Part shown: piece after piece, positions 18,265 to 29,217 of the stretch
Layout: each line of letters begins with the position of its first letter
Numbering within the stretch: position 1 is the stretch's first letter
Source of the DNA: Bifidobacterium tibiigranuli
Lineage (GTDB): Bacteria; Actinomycetota; Actinomycetes; Actinomycetales; Bifidobacteriaceae
Assembly (NCBI RefSeq): GCF_009371885.1
Contig: NZ_QLZA01000002.1
Coordinates: 186,001-250,000 of the forward strand
Reading direction: 5' to 3'
Length of the DNA: 64,000 nt
Notes under the pieces: model-generated
Told to the model about the DNA's origin: nothing
Databases searched by the model: none
Seen by the model: only the letters and a program-made list of their open reading frames with translations
Program-made: the position numbers and the translations under genes

Positions 18265-19266
18265 TTACTCGTGCTTCGGCAGTGTGACCGGGTTCTTGCG
18301 CGACTCCTCGATGCTGAAGGGGGCAAGGCGGGCCGTGTTGGCGCGTACGGCGTCGCAGGAGGCGGCGAATCCGGCCCGCTCCTCGTCGTTCAGGTCCAGC
18401 TCGACGATGTCCTCGACGCCATTTGCGCCGATGATGCACGGCACCGAAATGTACAATCCGCGCTGACCATATTGCCCGTCAAGCCACACCGAGCCAGGCA
18501 TCACCGCATGCTCGTCGTGCAGGATGGCCCGCGTGATGCGCACCGCCGCGTTGGCGATGGCGTATTCAGTGCACTCCTTGCCGCGATAGGCGACATAGCC
18601 GCCGTCACGCGCCTTCGCCTGCACGTCGTCGGGCTTGAGATCGCTGAATCCGGGCTTGCTGATGACATTCTTCATCGGCACGCCGGCGAAGCTGATGGCC
18701 GACCAAGCGGCGATCTGCGTATTGCCGTGCTCGCCGATCATATAGGCCTGAATCGATTCGGGCGCAAGCTTCGTGGTCAGCGAGATTACCTCGCGCAGCC
18801 TGGCGGAGTCGAGGCATGTGCCGGTGCCGATGATATGGTTCGTGGGCAGCCCCGAAAGCCGGTGCACTTCGGCGGACACCACATCGCAGGGGTTGGCCAC
18901 ATTGACCCAGAATCCCTCGAATCCAGCCGCCGCAAGCCGCCCGACGAAGGTGCGGGCCGAATCGACGGTGGCGAACAGCTCGCCGTCACGGCTCACCGCA
19001 GCGAGCTTCACATTGCCGGCGGCGTTGATGATGACATCACAGCCCGCCAGCTGCTCGTAATCGGCATGGCAGTTGCGCACTACGACCCGGTGCGGCGCGA
19101 AAACGACGGAATCGTTGAGATCCTGCACCTCGGCGGCAAGCTTGCTCTCGTTGACGTCGCATAGCAGCAGCTCGTCCGCGATGCCTTGCAAGATCAAGCT
19201 GTTCGCCGCGTGCGGGCCGACGTGCCCGATGCCGATGATGCCGATGGATACTAGTTGATGGCTCAT
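18265..19266 (-). CDS. NAD-dependent L-2-hydroxyacid dehydrogenase, LDH/HicDH-like
   Basis: A 333-residue LDH/MDH-family oxidoreductase. The NAD-binding motif is GIGHVG (12-17) and the catalytic residues are Asp153 and Arg156 (in GTGTCLDSARL) and His180 in IGEHGN. The substrate loop reads AAGNVKLAAVSRDG instead of the AGxxQKPGETR of classical lactate dehydrogenase. GNxKL is typical of L-2-hydroxyisocaproate dehydrogenases, which take bulky 2-oxoacids. It could therefore reduce branched or aromatic 2-oxoacids; an aromatic-lactate role as described for some bifidobacteria is an inference. RBS GGAAGGAA precedes the ATG. Monocistronic, with a strong terminator. Confidence 0.83.
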   Translation of the reverse strand: MSHQLVSIGIIGIGHVGPHAANSLILQGIADELLLCDVNESKLAAEVQDLNDSVVFAPHRVVVRNCHADYEQLAGCDVIINAAGNVKLAAVSRDGELFATVDSARTFVGRLAAAGFEGFWVNVANPCDVVSAEVHRLSGLPTNHIIGTGTCLDSARLREVISLTTKLAPESIQAYMIGEHGNTQIAAWSAISFAGVPMKNVISKPGFSDLKPDDVQAKARDGGYVAYRGKECTEYAIANAAVRITRAILHDEHAVMPGSVWLDGQYGQRGLYISVPCIIGANGVEDIVELDLNDEERAGFAASCDAVRANTARLAPFSIEESRKNPVTLPKHE

Positions 19267-19360
19267 ATGATTCCTTCCTCACGCAGCCGTTCGCGCGGCC
19301 GCCAGCCTTGTTCCTGCGCCATGGGCGAGCGAGTACCGTCAGGCTCGGGACATGGCGATT

Positions 19361-19419
19361 GGCCGGATGGGCGCACTGTATGCCATAAGGCATATGCCAT
19401 ACAGCGCGGCGCATCCGGC
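19361..19419. repeat. long imperfect inverted repeat upstream of the dehydrogenase gene
   Basis: The ~22-base arms 19361-19382 and 19398-19419 pair with one bulge and about two mismatches (arms end CTGTATG / CATACAG), around a spacer that is itself partly palindromic (ATGCC ATAA GGCAT). Could be an operator or a hairpin in the 5' leader. Confidence 0.5.
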
Positions 19420-19580
19420 GGGATGTTGCCATACTGGCGATACTACCCCCTGTTGCGCCGGCGTGAAATACCCTCATGGCCGCTACCATCGTGCGATGCA
19501 CACGCTGCCTTGCCTCTCGACCCTCAACCACCCGTCCGCGCCTGACCGTCCCCAGCTGCCCCCAGCTGCCCCCAGTCTCA

Positions 19581-19690
19581 GCGTACGTTTCTATGCACCA
19601 TAACGAAAGCCGTATCGGAAAACGTACGATACCGCTCAGTCACTGTACGTTTTCCGATACGGATGTCACGAGCATGCATGAAAACGTACG
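19581..19690. promoter_or_regulatory. operator-like AAACGTAC repeat cluster upstream of gdhA
   Basis: The word AAACGTAC occurs four times in alternating orientation: minus at 19581-19590, plus at 19619-19628, minus at 19645-19653, plus at 19681-19690. The central pair lies in a perfect 18-bp inverted repeat (19610-19627 with 19645-19662) around a 17-base loop. The cluster ends about 70 bases before the gdhA -35. Confidence 0.55.
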
Positions 19691-19760
19691 CTGGCGACGC
19701 TTCTAAGGCGTTCGCCCCCACCCCACATCAGAATTGTTCAATCGCATGCTGAACATTTTC

Positions 19761-19789
19761 GTGACAACGCGAACGCGCGACCATACAAT
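19761..19789 (+). promoter_or_regulatory. gdhA promoter
   Basis: -35 GTGACA (19761-19766) and -10 TACAAT (19784-19789) with a 17-base spacer, about 35 bases before the gdhA ATG. Confidence 0.55.
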
Positions 19790-19812
19790 GAGCGCGTTGT
19801 ATTTGAACATAG

Positions 19813-22287
<2,475 letters not shown>

Positions 22288-22356
22288 GCTCTCTTTTCTG
22301 TCCTGGATACTAAATGTATTGTCTTCGACAAGCCAATTCGACAGACCAGGATGGCG

Positions 22357-22386
22357 GCGTCGCTGCAGGTAAGCCCGCAGCGACGC
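22357..22386 (-). terminator. hairpin downstream of the DUF3566 gene
   Basis: GCGTCGCTGC (22357-22366) pairs perfectly with GCAGCGACGC (22377-22386). It lies 44 bases after the DUF3566 stop and likely ends the gyrA-DUF3566 transcript; no obvious T-tail. Confidence 0.5.
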
Positions 22387-22429
22387 TCAGTTGCTATTAT
22401 CCGTGAGTTAAACGGCCAGTCAGTAAGGC

Positions 22430-23137
22430 TCAGTCGTCGCCAAGCGTCATGTGGACGCCGCCGACCAAGGCGCTGACCACGTTGTACAGCCAAGCGATAA
22501 TCGTGGCGAGCAATGTGAACAGCACCACGCCGATAATCGAGAAAATCGTGACGACGCTCAGCACCGTGCCCAGCGAGAACACGTCGCCAAGATTGAAGCC
22601 GCCAGCATCCAGACCGGTCGACGACACAATCTGCGTCACCTGATCGAATACACCTACCACATTGAGCAGCAGCCAGACCAGCGCCGCCGCGACGATCTGG
22701 ATAATAGCGCCGGCTACGCTCAGCAGGAAGGTGACCTTGGCCACGGACCACGCATCGACGTGGGTCAGCGACAGGCTCATGCGCCGGGCGCGCGGCGGAC
22801 GACGGCCAGCACCAGCGGCAGGTTTCTTTGCGGACGGCGACGCGCTGGATGATGCAGCCGCCTTGGGAGATACAGCAGCGGGCGACGACACATAAGACGA
22901 TGACGCAGCAGCAGAGCCGGACTCTGCCGGTGCATACGCCGGCTGGTTGGAGGCGGAGCGGGCCACGCGGGGCGCGTGCTCATGCCCGGCGTGAGATGAA
23001 TCTGCCGGCGACTGCGCAGCCGCCTCATGCTGATCGCCGGACTCGCCCGATTCCTCGGCGTGGGGCTGAATCAGCGGCGGGAGAGTGCCTGCCGGCTTGA
23101 TGACATCCGGCTCGTTGCCTTCAAGATTCTCGCTCAT
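22430..23137 (-). CDS. DUF3566 transmembrane protein downstream of gyrA
   Basis: A 235-residue protein with a ~115-residue cytoplasmic N-terminal region rich in Ala/Ser/Pro and a basic RRPPRARRMSLSLTHVD segment, followed by two or more membrane helices (about 132-160 and 187-220). The DUF3566 gene directly after gyrA is a conserved actinobacterial arrangement, matching both position and sequence. Function is unproven; links to cell-wall synthesis and cell shape have been suggested for mycobacterial neighbours of gyrA. Confidence 0.85.
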   Translation of the reverse strand: MSENLEGNEPDVIKPAGTLPPLIQPHAEESGESGDQHEAAAQSPADSSHAGHEHAPRVARSASNQPAYAPAESGSAAASSSYVSSPAAVSPKAAASSSASPSAKKPAAGAGRRPPRARRMSLSLTHVDAWSVAKVTFLLSVAGAIIQIVAAALVWLLLNVVGVFDQVTQIVSSTGLDAGGFNLGDVFSLGTVLSVVTIFSIIGVVLFTLLATIIAWLYNVVSALVGGVHMTLGDD

Positions 23138-23275
23138 CGTTTCTCCTTGTCACTGATGGCCTCAACCGTAATCCTAGGCTGAGGCTACCAGCGTTCTGGG
23201 ACGATTACCGCTCATCCTACGCAGTCTGCACAGTTTCTCGCCACCGTTGTTTGTGTTGCGTTGCTATCGCGGGTC

Positions 23276-26023
23276 TCAGGCGTCCTGCGAATCCGCCGAG
23301 CCTTGGGAATCCGCCGAATCCGAAGCCTCCGGCGTCACCGGAGCAGCATCCGAACCATCATGGTCACCGGTCTGAGATGCAGCAGCAACGGCCGCCGAAC
23401 CCTCCGCAACAGCAGTTGGATCCTCAGCCTGGGCATCAACCGCCTCGTCCTCGTCCTGCTCCTCATTGCGTGCGATGGACAGAATCTCGTCGCCCTTGTC
23501 AGGCTTGGCGAGCGTCACGCCCTGGGTGTTGCGCCCGGTGCGATTCACCTCATTGACATCCGAACGAATGACCTTGCCGGACTTCATGATGGCCATGACC
23601 TGATCGGTGTCCGAAACGATCAGCGCGCCGACAAGCGAGCCACGCCCTTCGGCCAGATTCAGCGCCTTGACGCCGTAGCCGTTGCGGCCCTGCAGGCGGT
23701 ATTCGCTGATCGCGGTGCGCTTGGCGAAGCCTTCGTTCGTGACCACGAGCAGATCCTGCTCGCTGGCGTCCGACACCACATCCATGGCGAGCAGCTCGTC
23801 GCCCTCGCGGAAGCGCATGCCCTGCACGCCGGCGGTCTGCCGGCCCATCGGACGCAGCTGCTGGTCGTCGGCGCGGAACTTGAGGCTCATGCCGAGCCTG
23901 GAGACCAGAATGATATCGTCTTCGGCGTTGCACAGCGCGGCGCCGACCAGCTCATCGACAGGTTCGCCAGTCGTCTCGTCGGCCATCAGGCGCACGGCAA
24001 TCAGGCCGCCCTGACGCGGGGAATCGTACTCGGAGAGCGCAGTCTTCTTGACCTTGCCCGAACGGGTGGCAAGCACCAAGTACTTGGCGACATCGTAGTT
24101 CGAGATGGAGAGCACGGTCTGGATGCTCTCGTCGGGGCCGAGCTGCAACAGATTCGCCACATGCTGGCCCTTCGAGTCGCGCGAGCCTTCGGGCAGCTCG
24201 TAGGCCTTGATGCGGTAGACGCGGCCACGGTTGGTGAAGAACAGCAGCCAGTTATGCGTCGAGGTGAGGAAGAAGTGATCGACCACATCATCCTCGCGCA
24301 GCTTGGCGCCCTTGATGCCCTTGCCGCCGCGATGCTGGGCGCGGTACTCGTCGGCCTTGGTGCGCTTGACGAAGCCGGAATGCGTGACCGTGACGACCAC
24401 GTTCTCCTCGGCAATCAGGTCCTCGACGTTCATCTCGCCGGAGTACGGCAGGATCTTCGTGCGGCGCTCGTCGCCGTAGCGCTCCACGATGTCGTCCAGC
24501 TCGTCGCCGACGATCCGGCGCTGACGATCCGGATGCGCGAGAATATCGTCGTAATCGGCGATCTTGCGCATGAGATCCTCATGCTCGTCGAGAATCTTCT
24601 GGCGTTCCAGCGCTGCTAGACGACGCAGCTGCATGGCCAGAATGGCGTCGGCCTGCACCTGATCGACATCAAGCAGCTCCATCAGCCCGGTGCGTGCGGT
24701 GTCCACATCGCGCGAGGCGCGGATAAGCGCAATGACCTCTTCGATCATGTCGAGGGCCTTGAGATAGCCCTGCAGGATATGGTCGCGTTCCTCGGCCTCG
24801 CGCTTGAGATACCTCGTCCGGCGTTCGATGACGTCCATCTGGTGGTTCACCCAATGGCGGATGAAGGCGTCGAGGCTCAGCGTACGCGGCACGCCGTCGA
24901 CCAGCGCGAGCATATTCGCGCCGAAGGTCTGCTGCAGCTGGGAGTGCTTGTACAGATTGTTGAGCACGACCTTGGGCACAGCATCGCGCTTGAGCACGAG
25001 CACGAGCCGCTGGCCGGTGCGGCCCGAGGTCTCGTCACGCATATCGGCGATGCCCTGGATCTTGCCATCGCGCACCGCTTCACGGATGGAGACGACGAGT
25101 CGATCGGGGTTGACCTGGTAGGGCAACTCCGTGACGACCAGGCACATGCGGCCCTTGATCTCCTCGGTGTTGACGACGGCGCGCATGGTGATGAGCCCAC
25201 GGCCGGTGCGATAGGCCTGCTCGATGCCCTTATGGCCCAGAATCGTGGCGCCAGTAGGGAAATCAGGGCCTTTGATGCGCTGGATAAGCGCTTCGAGCAG
25301 CTCCTCGCGGCTGGCGTCGGGGTGGTCAAGCGCCCAGTGCACGCCTGCAGCGACCTCATGCATGTTATGCGGCGGGATGTTGGTGGCCATACCCACGGCA
25401 ATGCCGGATGAGCCGTTGACCAGCAGGTTCGGGAAGCGGGCCGGCAGCACGGTCGGCTCTTGCGTCTTGCCATCGTAGTTCGGCACGAAATCGACGGTGT
25501 CTTTGTCGATGTCGCGCACCATTTCCATGGCGAGCGGGGCCATGCGGCATTCGGTGTAACGCATGGCGGCAGCGCCGTCATCGCCCGGAGAGCCAAAGTT
25601 GCCCTGCCCGTCGACCAGCATGTAGCGCATCGACCACGACTGGGCCATGCGCACGAGGGTGTCGTAGATCGCCGAATCGCCGTGCGGATGGTACTTGCCC
25701 ATCACGTCGCCGACGACGCGCGAGCATTTGTTGTAGCCGCGATCGGGACGATAGCCACCGTCATACATCGCGTAGATCACGCGCCGGTGCACCGGCTTCA
25801 TGCCATCGCGCACGTCGGGCAGCGCGCGTTCGACGATGACGGACAGCGCATAGGCCAAATAGGAATCGCGCATTTCCTGCTGCACGTCTGTGTGCTTGAT
25901 GCGTTCACCCTGCAGCAGACCGTAATCGGTGTCGTCGCTCTCCTGCGGGCTGAGCGGCTCCATCGAGCCGTCGGGACTCGCCTGCCCGTTCATGCCATCC
26001 GTGTTATCGGTTTCGTCTGCCAC
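23276..26023 (-). CDS. gyrA: DNA gyrase subunit A
   Basis: Breakage-reunion subunit of gyrase, an A2B2 enzyme that introduces negative supercoils. At 915 residues it shows the winged-helix/tower core with catalytic Tyr156 in AAMRYTECR, the quinolone-determining segment [10 protein letters not shown] (Ser116 and Asp120 unmutated, equivalent to E. coli Ser83 and Asp87) and a C-terminal beta-pinwheel with GyrA-box-like repeats. The last ~70 residues are an acidic Asp/Glu/Ala/Ser tail. The start is GTG at 26023, with AAAGGGAAA upstream. About 350 bp of unusual sequence separates it from gyrB. Confidence 0.97.
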   Translation of the reverse strand: MADETDNTDGMNGQASPDGSMEPLSPQESDDTDYGLLQGERIKHTDVQQEMRDSYLAYALSVIVERALPDVRDGMKPVHRRVIYAMYDGGYRPDRGYNKCSRVVGDVMGKYHPHGDSAIYDTLVRMAQSWSMRYMLVDGQGNFGSPGDDGAAAMRYTECRMAPLAMEMVRDIDKDTVDFVPNYDGKTQEPTVLPARFPNLLVNGSSGIAVGMATNIPPHNMHEVAAGVHWALDHPDASREELLEALIQRIKGPDFPTGATILGHKGIEQAYRTGRGLITMRAVVNTEEIKGRMCLVVTELPYQVNPDRLVVSIREAVRDGKIQGIADMRDETSGRTGQRLVLVLKRDAVPKVVLNNLYKHSQLQQTFGANMLALVDGVPRTLSLDAFIRHWVNHQMDVIERRTRYLKREAEERDHILQGYLKALDMIEEVIALIRASRDVDTARTGLMELLDVDQVQADAILAMQLRRLAALERQKILDEHEDLMRKIADYDDILAHPDRQRRIVGDELDDIVERYGDERRTKILPYSGEMNVEDLIAEENVVVTVTHSGFVKRTKADEYRAQHRGGKGIKGAKLREDDVVDHFFLTSTHNWLLFFTNRGRVYRIKAYELPEGSRDSKGQHVANLLQLGPDESIQTVLSISNYDVAKYLVLATRSGKVKKTALSEYDSPRQGGLIAVRLMADETTGEPVDELVGAALCNAEDDIILVSRLGMSLKFRADDQQLRPMGRQTAGVQGMRFREGDELLAMDVVSDASEQDLLVVTNEGFAKRTAISEYRLQGRNGYGVKALNLAEGRGSLVGALIVSDTDQVMAIMKSGKVIRSDVNEVNRTGRNTQGVTLAKPDKGDEILSIARNEEQDEDEAVDAQAEDPTAVAEGSAAVAAASQTGDHDGSDAAPVTPEASDSADSQGSADSQDA

Positions 26024-26164
26024 GATATTTCCCTTTGTTTAACTTCAATGCTGTTTAACGTGTATATGTGTGGTGATTGCTGCGGTGGTGCAATGCCGAG
26101 TTGGGTATCTGCATGTATTTCCAGCGACCACTGCAATGCCTTGATGTGGTTATGATGCGTCGTA

Positions 26165-26240
26165 CCTTGCAGCTCGTAAGAACTGCAAGAGGCGGTGGGT
26201 CAGCCGCGCACTGCGCGCCTGCCTTTTTCCACCGCCTACG
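26165..26240. repeat. two-hairpin element, copy B
   Basis: CTTGCAG (26165) pairs with CTGCAAG; AGGCGGTGG (26190-26198) pairs with CCACCGCCT (26229-26237). From GGGTC to TACGC the segment is 45 bases long and matches copy A at about 34 positions without a gap. The stem bases differ from copy A, yet both stay fully paired. Confidence 0.65.
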
Positions 26241-26283
26241 CACGCTTTATCGACGCTTAGGCGACCATTTATTTATATGCCTC

Positions 26284-26357
26284 GCGGCTCTTAAGAGCCG
26301 CTCGGGACAGCGGGTCCGCCGTGCACAGCACGCCAGACTTCTCCCGCTGTCTACGCG
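26284..26357. repeat. two-hairpin element, copy A
   Basis: GCGGCTC-TTAA-GAGCCGC (26284-26301) is a perfect palindrome. GACAGCGGG (about 26306-26314) pairs with CCCGCTGTC (26343-26351), and TACGCGAGG follows. Aligned to copy B as described there. Confidence 0.65.
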
Positions 26358-26392
26358 AGGTTCATCGCTGCTACGCATCGATGAACCTCGCG
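26354..26392. terminator. 14-bp perfect hairpin enclosing the gyrB stop codon
   Basis: CGCGAGGTTCATCG (26354-26367) pairs with 26379-26392. One arm encodes the last residues of GyrB, and the stop codon lies in the 11-base loop. Confidence 0.65.
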
Positions 26393-28581
26393 TCCCTTGC
26401 GTTGCGCTGAATGAACAGCCGCCTCGGTTCGACCTCGTCGCCCATCAGCATCGAGAAGGTCTCGTCGGCCTGCGCCGCGTCCTCGATGAGAATCTGCTTC
26501 AAGACCCGGTGCTCGGGATCCATGGTGGTCTCCCACAGCTCTTGGTAGCTCATCTCGCCCAGACCCTTGTAACGCTGGATGCCCTCGCCCTTGGGCAGCT
26601 GACGGCCAGAGGCCTTGCCCTCCTCAAGCACGCGGTCGCGCTCCTTGTCGGTATAGACGAAGTCGTGTGCGCCCTTGGTCCACTTGAGCCGGTAGAGCGG
26701 CGGCATGGCGACGTACACATAACCGGCCGTAATCATCGGGCGCATGTAGCGGAAGAAGAGCGTCAGGTTCAGCGTCGCGATATGCGCGCCGTCCACATCG
26801 GCGTCAGCCATGATGATGACCTTGTGGTAGCGCACTTTGCTCAGGTCGAATTCCTCGCCGTAGCCGCCGCCGACCGCCGTGATCAGCGATTCGATGGTCT
26901 CCGACTTGAGCATGCGATCGAAGGTCGCACGCTCGGTGTTGAGGATCTTGCCGCGCAAGGGCAGAATCGCCTGCGTAATCGGGTTGCGGCCCTGAATTGC
27001 GGAGCCGCCTGCCGAATCGCCCTCGACGATGAACAGCTCGCATTCCTCGGGGTTGCTCGACTGGCAGTCCTTGAGCTTGTCGGGCATGCCGGCGGTCTCG
27101 AAGATGGACTTGCGCCGGGTGTTCTCACGCGCCTTCTTGGCGGCGAGACGGGCACGGGAGGCCTCCAGCGACTTCTGGATGATGTTCCTGGCTTCGCCTG
27201 GATGGGCGTCGAACCAGTCGCCGAGCCGCTCGGTCATGACGCGCTGCACGAAGGTCTTGGCCTCGGAATTGCCCAGCTTGGTCTTCGTCTGGCCCTCGAA
27301 CTGCGGATTCGTGAGCTTGACGGAGACGACGGCGGTCAGGCCTTCGCGCACATCGTCGCCGGAGAGGTTCTCATCCTTTTCCTTGAGCAGACCCTTGTCA
27401 CGCGCATAGCGGTTCACCAGCGAAGTAAGCGCCGCGCGGAAGCCCTCCTCGTGCGTGCCGCCCTCGGTTGTGGAGATGGTGTTGGCGAAGGTGTGCACGG
27501 CTTCGGAATACGCCGTGGTCCACTGCAGCGCGATCTCCGCCGAAATGCCGAGCTTCAGATCCTCGGCCTCCAAATCGATCACGTCCTCTTCGATAGGCGT
27601 GGCCTTGCGCGACTTGACCAGATAATCGACGTAGTCCTTGATGCCGTTCATGTACTGGTACGTGATGGTCTGGTGCAGCTCTTCGAGGGCGTTGTCGCCA
27701 TCGCCGGTGATTTCATCGGAATCCGCATGACGCAGGTCGGTCAGCGAGATTTTCAGGCCTTTGTTGAGGAACGCCATCTGCTGGAAGCGCGAACGCAGCG
27801 TTTCGAAGTCATAGACCGTCGTTTCGAAAATATCCGAATCGGCCCAGAAGGTGACTGTGGTGCCGGTGCTTTCGTCCTCGGTCATCGGCTCGCCTTTGGC
27901 CAGCGGCGCGATGGCGTGCTGGTCCGCGAAGTCCTGACGCCAGTGGAAGCCCTGCTGGCGCACTTCGACGTTGATGCGGGTAGACAGCGCGTTGACCACG
28001 GAGATGCCCACGCCGTGCAGGCCGCCGGAGACCGCGTAGCCGCCGCCGCCGAATTTGCCGCCCGCGTGCAGCTTGGTCAGCACGGTCTCCACGCCGGAGA
28101 CGCCCTCGCCAGGCACCTCATCAACCGGAATGCCACGGCCGTCGTCGGCGACGCGCACGCCGTTATCCGGCAGAATCGTCACCTCGATATGCGAGGCGTA
28201 CCCGGCCAGAGCCTCGTCAACGGAGTTGTCGACGATCTCATAAACCAAATGGTGCAGGCCGCGCGGGCCGGTCGAGCCGATGTACATGCCCGGCCGGATG
28301 CGCACGGCCTCCAGGCCTTCGAGCACGCGCAAGTCGCTCGCGTCGTAATGCGCGGGGGAGAGCGAGTCGTCAAGCTGCCCGTGATCGTCAAGCGTGCCGC
28401 CTTCGCCAGCCGCATCGGCTGCTGCATCAGCATCGCCTAGCACACCGTCACCTGACGTATTGTCGTTCACCACATTGTCGTTCACCACACCATCAATGCG
28501 CGCGCTGTCACTGTCTTTGATATCACTGCGTTCGATGTCGTTATCGTCGATATCACCCTGCTCGGTGGTATTGTCTGCCAC
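26371..28581 (-). CDS. gyrB: DNA gyrase subunit B
   Basis: ATPase subunit of gyrase. GHKL ATP-binding motifs EIVDNSVDEALAGY and GIPVDE lie near the N terminus, EGDSAGGSA and PLRGKILN in the TOPRIM domain, and a QRYKGLGEM-type motif near the C terminus. A GTG start at 28581 is preferred because GGAAGGAAC lies five bases upstream; the frame extends to an ATG at 28599 within that RBS. The first ~75 residues before the ATPase domain are an unusual Asp/Asn-rich low-complexity stretch. Same strand as gyrA but separated by the hairpin region, so independent transcription is plausible. Confidence 0.96.
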   Translation of the reverse strand: MADNTTEQGDIDDNDIERSDIKDSDSARIDGVVNDNVVNDNTSGDGVLGDADAAADAAGEGGTLDDHGQLDDSLSPAHYDASDLRVLEGLEAVRIRPGMYIGSTGPRGLHHLVYEIVDNSVDEALAGYASHIEVTILPDNGVRVADDGRGIPVDEVPGEGVSGVETVLTKLHAGGKFGGGGYAVSGGLHGVGISVVNALSTRINVEVRQQGFHWRQDFADQHAIAPLAKGEPMTEDESTGTTVTFWADSDIFETTVYDFETLRSRFQQMAFLNKGLKISLTDLRHADSDEITGDGDNALEELHQTITYQYMNGIKDYVDYLVKSRKATPIEEDVIDLEAEDLKLGISAEIALQWTTAYSEAVHTFANTISTTEGGTHEEGFRAALTSLVNRYARDKGLLKEKDENLSGDDVREGLTAVVSVKLTNPQFEGQTKTKLGNSEAKTFVQRVMTERLGDWFDAHPGEARNIIQKSLEASRARLAAKKARENTRRKSIFETAGMPDKLKDCQSSNPEECELFIVEGDSAGGSAIQGRNPITQAILPLRGKILNTERATFDRMLKSETIESLITAVGGGYGEEFDLSKVRYHKVIIMADADVDGAHIATLNLTLFFRYMRPMITAGYVYVAMPPLYRLKWTKGAHDFVYTDKERDRVLEEGKASGRQLPKGEGIQRYKGLGEMSYQELWETTMDPEHRVLKQILIEDAAQADETFSMLMGDEVEPRRLFIQRNARDARFIDA

Positions 28582-28728
28582 AACGGTTCCTTCCTGCATT
28601 TTCGCTTGCGTGAGAGGCTCAGACGCGGGCGATACGCTCTAGAACGCAAATAATGGGGCCTTCTAGGCGTTTACACATACTGCATGTGATTCTACTTGTC
28701 TCTAGGGACTTTGCAGCGTATGGCTACG

Positions 28729-29217
28729 CTAGCGCGAATAGCGCCTGCCGCCGCCCATACGGCCCCTGCCAAACGACTGCGCATGCGGCCCGGTGACCCG
28801 GATTTCGCTGATGTCCAAACCCTTGAGCCGCATACGAATAGTCGCGCTCAGCTGCGGCATGAGATAGGTCAGCTGCGTGGCCCAGACCGTCGATTCCGCG
28901 CGTATCGTCAAGATGCCCTCAGCGAAGCCAACGACCTGCGAATGCTGCGCAACCCCTTGGCCTACCACCTGGTCCCAGTGATTGCGCAACTGTGCGATTT
29001 TGAGATTCGGCACCCAGCCGCCGCGATCGGCCAAAGCGCTGAGCACGCCGCCGAGCTTGTCCGGGTCGCGACCGGGCTTGCCGAAACTCTCCCAGGCGTC
29101 TTCCTCGCGCTGTCTTCTGTCGCGGAACACCCCGGCTCTGGCGGCGAAGCGGTCGAAGATCTCAGCGGGCAGTTTGCGCTGATCAAGATGCAGGGTCACC
29201 ACGACTGGCGGCTTCAT
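28729..29217 (-). CDS. DUF721 (DciA-like) protein
   Basis: A 162-residue basic protein with the DUF721 core (ADRGGWVPNLKIAQLRNHWDQVVGQGVAQHSQV, then LTIRAESTVWATQLTYLMPQL). The family lies between recF and gyrB in actinobacteria and includes DciA, which helps load the replicative helicase where DnaC/DnaI is absent. The C-terminus is Arg/Gly-rich. The ATG overlaps the recF stop (ATGA), implying coupled translation. Confidence 0.86.
   Translation of the reverse strand: MKPPVVVTLHLDQRKLPAEIFDRFAARAGVFRDRRQREEDAWESFGKPGRDPDKLGGVLSALADRGGWVPNLKIAQLRNHWDQVVGQGVAQHSQVVGFAEGILTIRAESTVWATQLTYLMPQLSATIRMRLKGLDISEIRVTGPHAQSFGRGRMGGGRRYSR

Larger units (their letters stand above)
26024..26370. other. 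gyrB-gyrA intergenic region packed with hairpins
   Basis: About 350 bp without an ORF. It holds two diverged copies of a two-hairpin element (26165-26240 and 26284-26357) and the hairpin that spans the gyrB stop. A short AT-rich stretch (about 26265-26280) separates the copies. Confidence 0.7.

Noticed and set aside
26077..28440. 787-codon plus-strand ORF over gyrB
   Set aside because: It is the antisense frame of gyrB, produced by high-GC codon bias. Its product resembles nothing, while the minus strand encodes an unmistakable GyrB.
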